NCBI GenBank assembly: GCA_021838785.1
Contig: JAKCCV010000001.1
Coordinates: 1-64,000 of the forward strand
Length of the DNA stretch: 64,000 nt
DNA from: Acidobacteriota bacterium
Lineage (GTDB): Bacteria; Acidobacteriota; Terriglobia; UBA7540
Direction: 5' to 3'
Both the position numbers and the translations under genes were made by a program. The notes beneath the pieces were generated by a model, which was not told the DNA's origin, made no database searches, and was given only the letters and a program-made list of their open reading frames with translations. Shown here piece by piece: positions 11,308 through 20,726 of this stretch (the stretch's first letter is position 1; each line of letters starts with the position of its first letter).

Positions 11308-13197
11308 CTACATCTTCTTACGCGAGTAAGCCGTTATGAGCGTCTGGCCGAGCGTTCCGCCGACGCGGCTCAGTTGGATGTCATAATGGATGGGATAACC
11401 TCCCTGGTCCACCACGTTATTGGCTTGCACGGAACCAATAAAGTACCCACTGCTTCCGCCGCCACCCAGCGTGACCGTGGCATTGGGAGCGTTGAGCACC
11501 GCCGTGACAGCTCCGTTGCCGCCAATGCTGACGCCATTTGTTCCCGCGTAGTTAATCGTTAACCAAGCTGGTGGAATGGCGGCGCCAATTCCATTCGTGA
11601 TGCCATTGCCGGTGATGCTGAGAGAACTCTGGATGTTCAGGACCACGTAACCGGAGATGGCAATGGTGGCGTTTCCGCTCTCGCTCAAACTGCCAATGTC
11701 ATAATAGACCGGGTTCTGCGCGCTGCTGCTGCCGACTAAGTCAAGGAAGGTGGATGAATTTCCGCTCAACGTTAGAGAGGAAATATCGTAGGGGTTGGAG
11801 GCGGAGCCATTGCAGGTCCCGCCGGAGACGCAAGGCTGGTTGGCGGAACCGATCGTGTTGCTGCCCCCCGAGCCGGGCGGCGCAAACGATGCCCCTACCG
11901 GCAGGATCACCGCGGATCCGGATACGGAATAAGAAGGCGCCGTGGACAAATTGGAGGGGAACGTGGGGGTGGGCGGAGGATTCACGTGCGGGCCGTTGAC
12001 GACCTGCCCGTTAATCGAGCTGGTACTGCCCGTGTAACCGCAGGCCGGATTGGAAGACGGGGTGCAGCAGGATGAGCCACCCGTGGGATTGTTGCCAATG
12101 GTGACGTTGCCGGCCACCGTCGGATTGCTGCTAATAGCTACGTAACCATTCGCGCCCACGCCCGCCCCTGAGCCAATAACGTTTGTGCTGCTGGAGTCGC
12201 AGGCGCCCGACGCCACGGAGGGGTTTCCACCCCCATACGGGCCGAGCGCGGAATTAAAGGCATCCGTGCACGTGCCGGAGCTTCCTTGCATGGTCACGGA
12301 GCAAAAACCGTACAATGCGTTGCCCCAGGTGGGAACAAAGATGGGCTGGATAATCGCCTGTTCCTCGGCAGTGGCCAACGTCTCCCCGCTCCCGCCGGTC
12401 CAGTGAGCCAGGGCGGTGAGTTTCCAGGTCTCCACGGGTTCTTGAGTGTAGGGAGGGCAGATTTGCGCCGGTGGACACACGTTGACGGTTTGGTAGTTGA
12501 GTAAATAGGCGTTCACGGAGAAGTCGCCGAGCGTGTTGCCGTTCGCATCGGTTATTGTCGTGTTGACCAAATCGTTGGCAAAGGCGGTGCTCACGGGAAT
12601 GGGGCTTGGCTCCGTGTTGTCAATGTCGGGAAAATTCGACGATCCCGTACCCGGGATGCCAATCAATTGCACGGGGCTATTCGTCGAGGGGCAACCGCCG
12701 CCCACGCACCAGACCGCCGAATTGTTGGAGGTGTAGAGGTTCAAAGGCGCGCCGCTGGAGGTGAGCGCGTAAAAGAACGACGGGGGTTCGGGCACACTTG
12801 AGTAAAGTTGCGGCTGTTCAACGGGTTGATAGTGATTGCTCCGAAACCAATTGGCGGCTTTCTGAATGCCAGCCTTCGCCAGATAGTCCGCTTCCGTATC
12901 CAACTGATAGTTGTAACTGGCAAAGGTTTCAGCACGTGCGGTCAGGACAATGGTCGCCGCAAGCACGGTGAGGATGAGCATGGCCAGTAAAACGAGGATA
13001 AGAGCAACCCCGCGGTCGCTCCGGGCCGCCGCTCCGCCCGCGCCCCTTGGATGTGAAAGCCGGCCTGCCTCCGCTCCCAGCAGGCCGCCGCGTCGAGGCC
13101 TGGGGTCACGGCCGCGCAGCTCTCGATGAGACGTGAGCCACGCTAACCGCCCCCGGTTCGATGTTGCTTCGTCCATGCACTGCCTCTTTGAGCTCAT
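11308..13197 (-). CDS. PilX-like minor pilin with large beta-rich C-terminal region
   Basis: A 629-residue type IV pilus assembly protein. After an Arg/Gly-rich leader, the prepilin-like site RSDRG^VALILVLLAM (about residues 60-75) begins the hydrophobic helix, in the style of PilX, which lacks the Glu5 of major pilins. The rest is unusually large: Gly/Ser/Asn/Thr-rich repeats with Cys pairs (CCTPSSNPACG). It ends in NAPNATVTLGGGGSSGYFIGS and a YPIHYDIQL segment, resembling the beta-helix domain (DUF7305-like) found on exported PilX-N proteins. It would be processed by prepilin peptidase and located at the pilus tip or base. AGGAGG lies 8 bases before the ATG and overlaps the TGA of the preceding gene (13210-13212), so it is the last gene of a tight operon. 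Confidence 0.8.
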   Translation of the reverse strand: MSSKRQCMDEATSNRGRLAWLTSHRELRGRDPRPRRGGLLGAEAGRLSHPRGAGGAAARSDRGVALILVLLAMLILTVLAATIVLTARAETFASYNYQLDTEADYLAKAGIQKAANWFRSNHYQPVEQPQLYSSVPEPPSFFYALTSSGAPLNLYTSNNSAVWCVGGGCPSTNSPVQLIGIPGTGSSNFPDIDNTEPSPIPVSTAFANDLVNTTITDANGNTLGDFSVNAYLLNYQTVNVCPPAQICPPYTQEPVETWKLTALAHWTGGSGETLATAEEQAIIQPIFVPTWGNALYGFCSVTMQGSSGTCTDAFNSALGPYGGGNPSVASGACDSSSTNVIGSGAGVGANGYVAISSNPTVAGNVTIGNNPTGGSSCCTPSSNPACGYTGSTSSINGQVVNGPHVNPPPTPTFPSNLSTAPSYSVSGSAVILPVGASFAPPGSGGSNTIGSANQPCVSGGTCNGSASNPYDISSLTLSGNSSTFLDLVGSSSAQNPVYYDIGSLSESGNATIAISGYVVLNIQSSLSITGNGITNGIGAAIPPAWLTINYAGTNGVSIGGNGAVTAVLNAPNATVTLGGGGSSGYFIGSVQANNVVDQGGYPIHYDIQLSRVGGTLGQTLITAYSRKKM

Positions 13198-13209
13198 GCT
13201 GCGGCCTCC

Positions 13210-14307
13210 TCACTGGTAATAATTCGTTGGGAAGGTCAACGGTAGGCTAGCCGGGAGCGGCGGCAAGTAGGGCGTGCCGCCGGCGTTATTTACCGCAATA
13301 GCCTCATTGATATTCAGGGGGCGAATTTGCGTGGCCAGGGAAAACCATTGAACCACGTTGGTCTCCAGGCTCTCGGGACTAATCGCCACGCAAAGCGTCA
13401 CCACAATCGTGCCCACCGCGGTCACCGCCGTGGGTATGAAAGCGATGGTTTGGGTGGAGTAAGCAAAGATCGGTTGACCCGTGGGCCCAGCTTTATTCGC
13501 TGCGTTGTAAAGCACGTTGGGGACAAAGAGGCTTGCAGGATTATTGGCGGGCGGGGTATAACCCGAGGGCACGGGCAGTGTGGTGAACTGAACCGGCGTC
13601 ACCGACCGATACATGTTGTAGAGCGTATAGACCGTCCCGTTGACCGTGACCGACCTCGGCGGAGAGGCTGGGTTCAAACTGTACACCACATAATCAACTT
13701 CCCCATCCTGATTGATGTCGCCAAAGAACTCCAGCCGCTGATCGTTCGACGTTCCCGTCGCCGCCAGAATCCCCGACCCGTAAGGAAGGTTGTAACTGAT
13801 GACGGGAACCGGGGAGGGAGACGGAGGAGTACACGAGGTCCCGTGGCACATTAAAAATCTCGCCTGGATTTGATTGGGTCCGCTGCAAGCCGGAAGGTAC
13901 ACGTTGGAGTTGGAGGTAGAAAGAACCTGGACCATCTCATAGTTGGGGCCGCTATCCACGGCCAGCCAATCGCCGGGATTGATGCCAGTAATGCTGTTCA
14001 AGGTGACGCATTGGGGCGTGCCACTGGGAGCCACAGCTTGAGCCAGCGTGGTGTTGGTGCTCGGGCTGGGATTGAAACCAGCCTGACCAATCTCTTGGGT
14101 CATCACCTCCATCGCGGCGCGCGCACTCTCGCTGGCTTCCGAGGACGCCTCGTTGCCTTGGAATCTTTTTTCAGATTCGGCAAGAAAAGGAAAGACGGCG
14201 GACATTAGCAGCACGATAATAGCCACCGCTACCAGGGTTTCAAGAAGCGAAAACCCGCCTGCCGAATCGGTGCGCGCCCGTGCGAGGCCGCGTTTCATGG
14301 AAAGCAT
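13210..14307 (-). CDS. PilW-like minor pilin / prepilin-type protein
   Basis: A 365-residue protein with a type III prepilin signal: SAGG^FSLLETLVAVAIIVLL at about residues 15-34, including Phe+1 and Glu+5. The helix is followed by a large domain with QEIGQAGFNP, characteristic of PilW family members (the MxxxIxQAGF segment), and Cys/Pro-rich loops. The ATG at 14307 has AGGAGGGGG directly upstream; a second ATG three codons in is possible. It starts 8 bases after the PilV-like gene. PilV, PilW and PilX types normally form a minor-pilin complex that primes pilus assembly. The major pilin and the assembly motors are not in the window. Confidence 0.82.
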   Translation of the reverse strand: MLSMKRGLARARTDSAGGFSLLETLVAVAIIVLLMSAVFPFLAESEKRFQGNEASSEASESARAAMEVMTQEIGQAGFNPSPSTNTTLAQAVAPSGTPQCVTLNSITGINPGDWLAVDSGPNYEMVQVLSTSNSNVYLPACSGPNQIQARFLMCHGTSCTPPSPSPVPVISYNLPYGSGILAATGTSNDQRLEFFGDINQDGEVDYVVYSLNPASPPRSVTVNGTVYTLYNMYRSVTPVQFTTLPVPSGYTPPANNPASLFVPNVLYNAANKAGPTGQPIFAYSTQTIAFIPTAVTAVGTIVVTLCVAISPESLETNVVQWFSLATQIRPLNINEAIAVNNAGGTPYLPPLPASLPLTFPTNYYQ

Positions 14308-14315
14308 GCCCCCTC

Positions 14316-14939
14316 CTAGTTCGGGTCGGACAAGTAACTGGTCAAGGTGACAATCGGCCGCGCCGCGCCCGTGTTGACGGAAAGCATCGAATAAACGGAA
14401 ACGGAAATTTGAATCATCGGCGGGCCGCCCGTTGGCGGCAGGTCAGTGATTTGCCACATGCGGACGTAACCCACCGAAGTTCCGGCGAGCGCCGAGCAGC
14501 CCGAGCCCGGCCCTCCGGCCGGCAGTTGAAGCCCGTCCACGCTCAAGAAGTCAATGTAGCCGACGGAGGAACCGGAGGACGGGCAAATGGGTTGTGGCAG
14601 CGGCCCTGTGCTTCCTCCGGCCAGCAAGCCTTGCTCCCAACCCGTGGCGTTCATGTTGGTGGTGTTGCAGCTTGCCGGCTGCAAGCCGGCGGCTTGCGTG
14701 CAGGCATTGAAATCAAGGGAAAGGAGCTTTTCCATTTTGTCCTGGGCGTAAATGGTGGCGCGGGTGACTTCGGTGCCTCGATTCTTGTTGGTGACGGTGG
14801 CCTCAAAGATCAAGCTGCCCAGCCCGAAAACGCCGATCAGGGCAATCACCACGGCGATCAAGGCTTCGATAAGCGTCGTTCCGCGGTCTGTCGAGCGGGT
14901 CATCTCCCGACCGAGCCCTGCCTTGTGTCCGACCGTCAT
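14316..14939 (-). CDS. PilV-like minor pilin
   Basis: A 207-residue prepilin-like protein starting at ATG 14939. Its signal region STDRG^TTLIEALIAVVIALIG is the usual type IV pilin/pseudopilin N-terminus with Glu+5. It is followed by GLGSLIFEATVTNKNR and the helix QDKMEKLLSLDF, as in PilV-type proteins. Two Cys pairs in the globular part could form disulfides. The open frame extends to 15149, but that would overlap the upstream FimT-like gene almost completely, so the shorter start is chosen (11 bases after that gene's stop). It is the second gene of the operon. Confidence 0.82.
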   Translation of the reverse strand: MTVGHKAGLGREMTRSTDRGTTLIEALIAVVIALIGVFGLGSLIFEATVTNKNRGTEVTRATIYAQDKMEKLLSLDFNACTQAAGLQPASCNTTNMNATGWEQGLLAGGSTGPLPQPICPSSGSSVGYIDFLSVDGLQLPAGGPGSGCSALAGTSVGYVRMWQITDLPPTGGPPMIQISVSVYSMLSVNTGAARPIVTLTSYLSDPN

Positions 14940-14950
14940 AACCTGTTCGC

Positions 14951-15565
14951 CTATTTTCCGTTCCACGCTGCACTCACGGGATTCCATAACCATGTTGAGA
15001 CTGCTCCTCCTACGGCAACCGTCACCGCCTCGACCATTTGAGCGGAGTTGGTGATATAAACCACATATCCGCCGTTGCTGGCAGGGCCTCCGGTGTTGTT
15101 CACCGGCGCGCCTCGGGTATTGAAGTAGATGTACAGCGGGTCGGGACAAGGATTCGGGTCAGCCTGAATTTCGCCCGGGTAAGATGTCACCGAGGTCGGT
15201 CGGCAGCTTGCAAAGCTATCGCCTTGGGAAATGTACTGCATGCCCCCGACGATCCGAGGCGTCGAGTATGAGTTGTAGGGCGAAGTGCAAGCGGGGTCAA
15301 CGGTGGCCGGAGTGTTTCCGCAAAGTTGCTCCTCCCAATAAAATCCCCCCGCGACGTCAATTCCCACGCGGTAAGGCGCAAATTGTGAAGCAGCCTGCAT
15401 TCGCGCGACGTTGAGCGTACTGGCCAGCGAGATGGAATCCTCGTTGAGTCGGTAATCCTTGATGGCGTTGAGGGCCTGCGGAAGCGCAATAGCGGCAACA
15501 ATAGCAAAAATCAGAATCACCACCAACATTTCCAGCATTGTAAAACCGGAACAGTGTTTCCTCAC
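14951..15565 (-). CDS. FimT/GspH-type minor pseudopilin
   Basis: The first gene of the minor-pilin operon, about 204 residues from the GTG at 15565, which has GGAGG 8-9 bases upstream. The prepilin motif CSG^FTMLEMLVVILIFAIVAAIAL starts at residue 5. It is followed by QALNAIKDYRLNEDSISLASTLNVARMQA, the family pattern of GspH/FimT (helix then LxxxLxxARxxA). It is thought to be one of the minor pilins capping the growing pilus. An upstream frame extension to 15712 is Arg-rich and lacks a plausible start signal. Confidence 0.8.
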   Translation of the reverse strand: MRKHCSGFTMLEMLVVILIFAIVAAIALPQALNAIKDYRLNEDSISLASTLNVARMQAASQFAPYRVGIDVAGGFYWEEQLCGNTPATVDPACTSPYNSYSTPRIVGGMQYISQGDSFASCRPTSVTSYPGEIQADPNPCPDPLYIYFNTRGAPVNNTGGPASNGGYVVYITNSAQMVEAVTVAVGGAVSTWLWNPVSAAWNGK

Positions 15566-15952
15566 CCGCTCCACCTCCGACCGGTTTCCGAAGATCCGCG
15601 CTCTGCCGCGGCGTGATGAACGAACGATGGACTTGCTTTGCTGGCGTCTCCGCGCCCGGCTTGATCCCCTACCGCTGGAATGTAATGTAAACCAGCCCAG
15701 GCTTAGAATCAAGCCCCAACTTGCGGGTTTACCCTCTGATTAACTTGCAATTTGGTGGCCGTGCCCTCGCACGCTATCCCTTTGATAATTCAGGCCACAA
15801 CCGCTTCCTGATTCCGAAATAATGACCGGAATTGGCGCCTAGCTGACGATTTTCGTCACTCTCCCCCGGCGCTGACTCCTTTCGAGCCAGGACACTAGAG
15901 GCGCCGTCCCCGCGCCCGTTCATTGAGCCTTGCAGCTCTTTCACCCTTCACT
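15566..15952. other. Intergenic region between M13 peptidase and pilin operon
   Basis: About 390 bases without a gene that I can support, between the stop of the M13 gene and the first pilin gene (both minus strand). It should contain the pilin-operon promoter. A sigma-54-like motif is noted separately at 15747-15761. A perfect inverted repeat TGACGA-TTT-TCGTCA lies at 15844-15858 and could be an operator. Confidence 0.4.
15747..15761 (-). promoter_or_regulatory. Possible sigma-54 (-24/-12) promoter of the minor-pilin operon
   Basis: On the minus strand CGGCCACCAAATTGC keeps the invariant GG and GC dinucleotides at the right spacing, and the TTGC box, of the consensus TGGCACG-N4-TTGC. It departs from the consensus in the middle of the -24 box. 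Pilin genes in several bacteria use sigma-54, which makes it worth noting. The predicted leader to the GTG at 15565 would be about 170 bases. Confidence 0.25.
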
Positions 15953-18055
15953 TCACCATATCTGACAGCGTTCGCCCGCCGGCCTCACCATGGGGCTACC
16001 GGCAGGGCACCCAAACGCCTTGGCAAAGGCCGGCATATTCGATGGCGCAGCGAATGCTCGGATAAATCCCAACGGGTGAGGGTCAACGCTTAATAACAGT
16101 CGAGCGAACTGAGGCCGTATATTGGTGGCCCAAATCTGGGCATAACTGATAAAGAATCGCTGATCGGGAGTGTAGCCGTCAATCTTGGGCGCATTGGCTC
16201 GGCCTTCGGGGGTCTTTTTGAACGCCTTGTACGCAATGGTCAGTCCGCCCAAGTCGGCGATGGCTTCGCCCAAAACTAGTTTGCCGTTCTCATGCTGATG
16301 GCCGATGGCCACATAGTGGTCGAACTGATTCACGATGCATTGGGCGCGCGCCATAAACCGTTTAAGGTCCTGCGGCGTCCACCAGTTCTTCAAATTGCCG
16401 TGGGCGTCAAATTGCCTGCCCTGGTCATCAAAACCGTGAGTCATCTCGTGACCGATGACGGCGCCAATCCCACCGTAATTGACCGCATCGTCGGCTTTTG
16501 GGTCAAAGAACGGCGGTTGCAGAATGCCGGCCGGAAACACAATTTCATTCATCTGAGGATCGTAATAGGCATTCACCGTTGGCGGCGTCATTTGCCATTC
16601 CGTGCGATCCACCGGCTTACCGATTTTGTTGACATCGTGACGGAAATCGAAGCGGTCGCCGTTAAGAAAATTCACAATGTAAGGGCCTTGGACCACATGA
16701 AAGGCGGAGTAATCACGCCACTTGTCGGGATATCCGATTTTCAGCATCATGGCGTCCAACTTGGCCAGAGCGGCCTGCTTTGTGCTGGGGCCCATCCAGG
16801 GCAAGGTCCGGATGTCTTGCCGAAGTGTGTCCTGCAAGTTATGAACCATTTGGAGGGCACGGGCTTTCGCCGAAGGCGGAAAATACTTCTTCACATATTC
16901 CTTCCCCAACGCGAAGCCGAGTTCACGGTCGGTAGCTTGAACGCAGCGTTGCCAGCGAGGCAGAATTTCCTCGGTTCCGCTTAGGATGCGGCCGTTGAAG
17001 TTGAAGTTTTCCTTGACGAAAGGTGAAGAAAGCGCCGGCGCCGCGTGGTTGATGAGATGCCAACGGAGATAGATTTTCCAGTCGGATAAGGGCAAAGAGG
17101 TCATCATCTGGTTGACGGTTTGAAGGAATTTCGGCTGCATGACGTCCAGGGTGGAAATGCCCGGCTTGCCAACCTTCGTGAAGAACTGCGGCCAGGAAAA
17201 ATGAGGCGTCAGCCCCCGCAATTGCTCAATGCCCATCTTGTGGTAGGTTGTGACAGGATTGCGAAGCTGAACGGGCGTCATTGAGGCCAGGGCCAGTTCG
17301 GTTTCCATTTTCATCACCGTGGCGGCTTCAGAGGCGGCTTTAGCCGAAGGGTCACCCAAAAGTTCAAACATTTTGGCGACATGGGCCACGTACTCTTGGC
17401 GTATCTTGACGGATTTCGGATCCGTCTTGGTGTAATAGTCACGGTCCGGCAAGCCCAACCCGCCTTGGCCAATTCCAGCAATCACCTGCGAGCTGTTCTT
17501 TTCATCCTGCGTTGAGCCAAAGCTGAACACCGCGTTGACTTCCATCCGCTGAAGGCGAGCAATCTCCTCTTGCAGGCTTTGGAGGTTGTGGATGGCGGCG
17601 ATGCGTTGGAATTCAGGCTCAAGGGGCTTGATCCCCGCTTGCTCGATAGCGGGCCGATCCATGCAACTGGCGTAAAAATAGCCGATTTTCTGGGTGTCCG
17701 ACCCCGGCGCCGCGGAATTGTCGCGAGCCGCTTGCTCCAAAATCTGATGCAGCTCTTCACGGTCTTTGATTTGCAACTCGTTGAACATTCCCCAGCTCGG
17801 GTACTGCGGCGGCACAGGATTGTTCTTGGCCCAATTGCCATCTGCAAACTGAAAGAAATTCGTGCATGCACTGACCTTGGTATCCATCATGCTGGGGTCA
17901 AACGCCCGCAGCTTGGGAATGACCGGCGTTGAGTTCGCGGCCTTCGTGCGAGCCGGGCTTCCCCAAATGGCAGCCTGCCGACCGCTCCTCAAAATGCCAA
18001 GCCCCACAACCGCCATGACCACCACACTGGCTGCGCCCTTCCAGGTTGTTTTCAT
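15953..18055 (-). CDS. M13-family (neprilysin/PepO-type) zinc metallopeptidase
   Basis: A 700-residue secreted or envelope endopeptidase for oligopeptides. An N-terminal hydrophobic segment (ASVVVMAVVGLGIL, residues 9-22) acts as signal or anchor. FDPSMMDTKVSACTNFFQFADGNW is the family start. The catalytic core contains VIGHEMTHGFDDQG (HExxH at about residues 536-540) and LVLGEAIADLGG (the third zinc ligand Glu, with Asp four residues later, near residue 597). The C-terminus SNMPAFAKAFGC...CQIW is the canonical neprilysin-type ending. Length is typical. It lies apart from the pilin operon (about 390 bases) and divergent from the penicillin-acylase gene. Confidence 0.95.
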   Translation of the reverse strand: MKTTWKGAASVVVMAVVGLGILRSGRQAAIWGSPARTKAANSTPVIPKLRAFDPSMMDTKVSACTNFFQFADGNWAKNNPVPPQYPSWGMFNELQIKDREELHQILEQAARDNSAAPGSDTQKIGYFYASCMDRPAIEQAGIKPLEPEFQRIAAIHNLQSLQEEIARLQRMEVNAVFSFGSTQDEKNSSQVIAGIGQGGLGLPDRDYYTKTDPKSVKIRQEYVAHVAKMFELLGDPSAKAASEAATVMKMETELALASMTPVQLRNPVTTYHKMGIEQLRGLTPHFSWPQFFTKVGKPGISTLDVMQPKFLQTVNQMMTSLPLSDWKIYLRWHLINHAAPALSSPFVKENFNFNGRILSGTEEILPRWQRCVQATDRELGFALGKEYVKKYFPPSAKARALQMVHNLQDTLRQDIRTLPWMGPSTKQAALAKLDAMMLKIGYPDKWRDYSAFHVVQGPYIVNFLNGDRFDFRHDVNKIGKPVDRTEWQMTPPTVNAYYDPQMNEIVFPAGILQPPFFDPKADDAVNYGGIGAVIGHEMTHGFDDQGRQFDAHGNLKNWWTPQDLKRFMARAQCIVNQFDHYVAIGHQHENGKLVLGEAIADLGGLTIAYKAFKKTPEGRANAPKIDGYTPDQRFFISYAQIWATNIRPQFARLLLSVDPHPLGFIRAFAAPSNMPAFAKAFGCPAGSPMVRPAGERCQIW

Positions 18056-18254
18056 GCCTGCTCACCTCATGAGGATTCATCCCGATAGCCAACCCAGCGT
18101 TCAAATGGCCGATTATAATTCGACGACGGATGCATGTGGCAAATAATTCGCCCGGCCACGATCTTTCGTTGCCCCCGCTCTGAAATTTGAGTACTATCGC
18201 CTGTCCGCTCGGCCTGTTTTCTCCATAACGCCGAGGCCGAGACGGAGTGCATGG

Positions 18255-20726
18255 ATGGACGCCACCGCGTCATACAGCCCTGAAAAACCTGTGCCGGCTC
18301 GTCGCAGCGGGCTCGGTCGAGCCATTACCACGGTTGGGTCGCTGCTGGCGCTCCTCCTTGCGGGAGCCATTGGCTGGTTCTATTGGCGGGCGCGAGTCAG
18401 CCTGCCCCAACTTGACGGAACCATTTACCTTGACGGCCTTAAGCAGCCGGCCGAAGTTTTGCGGGATATTCACGGCGTTCCTCATATCCGTGCCCAGTCA
18501 ATTTCCGACCTGATGTTCGCGCAGGGTTACGTCACGGCCCAAGATCGGCTCTGGCAGATGGACATGAGCCGCCGCATGGCTTTCGGCGAGCTGGCGGCCA
18601 TTCTCGGTCCGCGAGCGCTGCACAGTGATATTGAAAACCGCAAGCTCGGTTTTCGGGAGGTCGCCGAGCACGCCGTGCAGGAACTGGATCCCGGCTCTCG
18701 CCGCCTTCTGGCCTCCTATAGCGATGGCGTCAATGCGTTTATTTCAACCCACCTGAACCGATTGCCCATTGAGTTTGTCATCCTCCACTACCGGCCAAAG
18801 CCGTGGCGGCCGGCGGATTGTTTTGCCGTTGCGCTCAACATGATGAAGACGTTGAATTCTTCCTGGCGGCTGGACCTGATGCGGGAGTTGATCCTCGACC
18901 GCGTCGGCCCGCAGCTTTATCAGGACATGTTTCCTGACAGTTCGCCCCTCGACCACCCCGTTGCCGAGATGGTGCCAGGCCCGGTGCGGGCCGTCCAGCC
19001 GAGCGAGCAGGGAGTTTTGGCGGAGCGTCGCGAGCCCCTGGAGGTGATGGCGGAGCTTTCCTTGGGCGACTGGATTCAAACTTGGGGCGGAAGGAGCCTG
19101 GGGGTGGGCAGCAACGACTGGGTCGTTAGTGGCGCTCACACGCAATCCGGTATGCCGCTTCTCTCCAACGACCCGCACCTTCACCTGGGCGTTCCGAGCG
19201 TGTGGTATCAAATTCAGCTCGAGTCGCCGCAAGTGGACGTCATTGGCGTGAGCCTTCCGGGGATACCGGCGGTCATTATCGGGCACAATCAAAGCATCGC
19301 CTGGGGCATGACGAATACCGGCCCTGATGTGCAGGATCTATTTATTGAGAAATTCAATCCCCAGCACCCCAATGAATATCTCGACAACGGTCAATGGCGC
19401 CGCGCGGAGGTGCGCCATGAGGTGATCCAAGTGCGGGGCCGACCCGAGCAAATGCTGACGGTTCGCGTGACGCGGCACGGTCCCATTATCTCCCACCTGG
19501 GCGGGCGCGACTTGGCCCTCGAATGGACGGCTCTGCAGCCGCACGCTCTCAGCATTGACACATTCCTGAAGCTGGATGAAGCGCAAAATTGGCACGAGTT
19601 CAAGGCAGCGCTCCGAACCTTCAGCGGCCCCGAACAGAACATGGTTTACGCCGACACTCAAGGCAACATCGGCTATTACGCACCGGGCTGGGTGCCCGTG
19701 CGCAAGAAGGGCGACGGGTCGCTGCCGGTCCCCGGCGACACTGGGCAATATGACTGGGAAGGTTACATTCCCTTTCAAGACCTTCCCCACGCCTATAATC
19801 CGCCCTCGGGCATCATCGCCACAGCGAACAGCCGAGTGGTCCCGCGCGGCTATCCTTATTTCATTACCCATGACTGGGAAGCACCGTGGCGCACCGCTCG
19901 CATCTACCAACTGCTGGACGCAGGGCACAACCTGACCGTCGCCGACATGCTGCGAATTGATTCGGATATCTACTCGCTTGAGGACAAATGGATAGCGCGC
20001 TGGCTCATCCGGGCGGGAAAAGCCGAGCCCCCACAAAACGCTCAGGCACGGGAGGCGTTAGAAATTTTGGAAACATGGGACGGCCAGGCGCGCATCCATT
20101 CTCCGTCGCCCTTGATCTGCAAGTTTGCCCGGCGGGCGCTCTTGGAGCGGCTGCTACGCCCCAAGCTCGGCAACGACGCCCGATTTTACCATTGGGGATT
20201 GCGCTATACGTTTGTGGATAACGTCCTCCGCAACCAATGGACGCGCTGGCTGCCGCCGGGAGACGCCAACTTTAATGTGACGTTGATGAAGAGTCTCCAG
20301 GACGCCTTACGACGGATCACGCAGCTTACCGGAACAGCCAACCCGCAGCGTTGGCAGTGGGGCAAGACCATTCCCCTGCTCTTCCGCCATCCGCTGGACC
20401 GGCTGCCTTTGATGAGATACCTGTTCGATGTCGGGCCGTTCCCGCAGCGTGGCATGTCCACCACGATCAAGGCCACCACGCCAGACTTGGGCCCTTCCAT
20501 GCGAATGGTTGTTGACTTCGCCCACTTAAACCATTCAGTCAATAACCTTCCGCTCGGCGAGTCCGGTCAAGTTTTCAGTCCTTATTATCAGGACCAATTT
20601 TCGGCATGGTACCACGGCCGGAGCTTTCTCATGCCTTTTTCAGACCGGGCGGTGGATAAGGCAGCCATGCACAAGTTGACGCTGGAGCCGGCCGGCACTC
20701 AGCCTGAAAGGTCGCCCCATGAATAG
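18255..20726 (+). CDS. Penicillin acylase-family Ntn hydrolase
   Basis: An 823-residue precursor of the S45 family, which cleaves amide bonds of beta-lactam side chains, N-acyl-homoserine lactones or acyl peptides. A membrane segment (AITTVGSLLALLLAGAIGWF) lies at about residues 23-42. It is followed by the alpha-chain region LDGLKQPAEVLRDIHGVPHI and AQDRLWQMDMSRR. The autocatalytic site is VGSNDWVVSG, with Ser286 expected to become the N-terminal nucleophile of the beta chain after processing, followed by MPLLSNDPHL. The natural substrate cannot be inferred. Its end overlaps the start of the M61 gene by 8 bases if that gene begins at 20719. Confidence 0.92.
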   Translation: MDATASYSPEKPVPARRSGLGRAITTVGSLLALLLAGAIGWFYWRARVSLPQLDGTIYLDGLKQPAEVLRDIHGVPHIRAQSISDLMFAQGYVTAQDRLWQMDMSRRMAFGELAAILGPRALHSDIENRKLGFREVAEHAVQELDPGSRRLLASYSDGVNAFISTHLNRLPIEFVILHYRPKPWRPADCFAVALNMMKTLNSSWRLDLMRELILDRVGPQLYQDMFPDSSPLDHPVAEMVPGPVRAVQPSEQGVLAERREPLEVMAELSLGDWIQTWGGRSLGVGSNDWVVSGAHTQSGMPLLSNDPHLHLGVPSVWYQIQLESPQVDVIGVSLPGIPAVIIGHNQSIAWGMTNTGPDVQDLFIEKFNPQHPNEYLDNGQWRRAEVRHEVIQVRGRPEQMLTVRVTRHGPIISHLGGRDLALEWTALQPHALSIDTFLKLDEAQNWHEFKAALRTFSGPEQNMVYADTQGNIGYYAPGWVPVRKKGDGSLPVPGDTGQYDWEGYIPFQDLPHAYNPPSGIIATANSRVVPRGYPYFITHDWEAPWRTARIYQLLDAGHNLTVADMLRIDSDIYSLEDKWIARWLIRAGKAEPPQNAQAREALEILETWDGQARIHSPSPLICKFARRALLERLLRPKLGNDARFYHWGLRYTFVDNVLRNQWTRWLPPGDANFNVTLMKSLQDALRRITQLTGTANPQRWQWGKTIPLLFRHPLDRLPLMRYLFDVGPFPQRGMSTTIKATTPDLGPSMRMVVDFAHLNHSVNNLPLGESGQVFSPYYQDQFSAWYHGRSFLMPFSDRAVDKAAMHKLTLEPAGTQPERSPHE

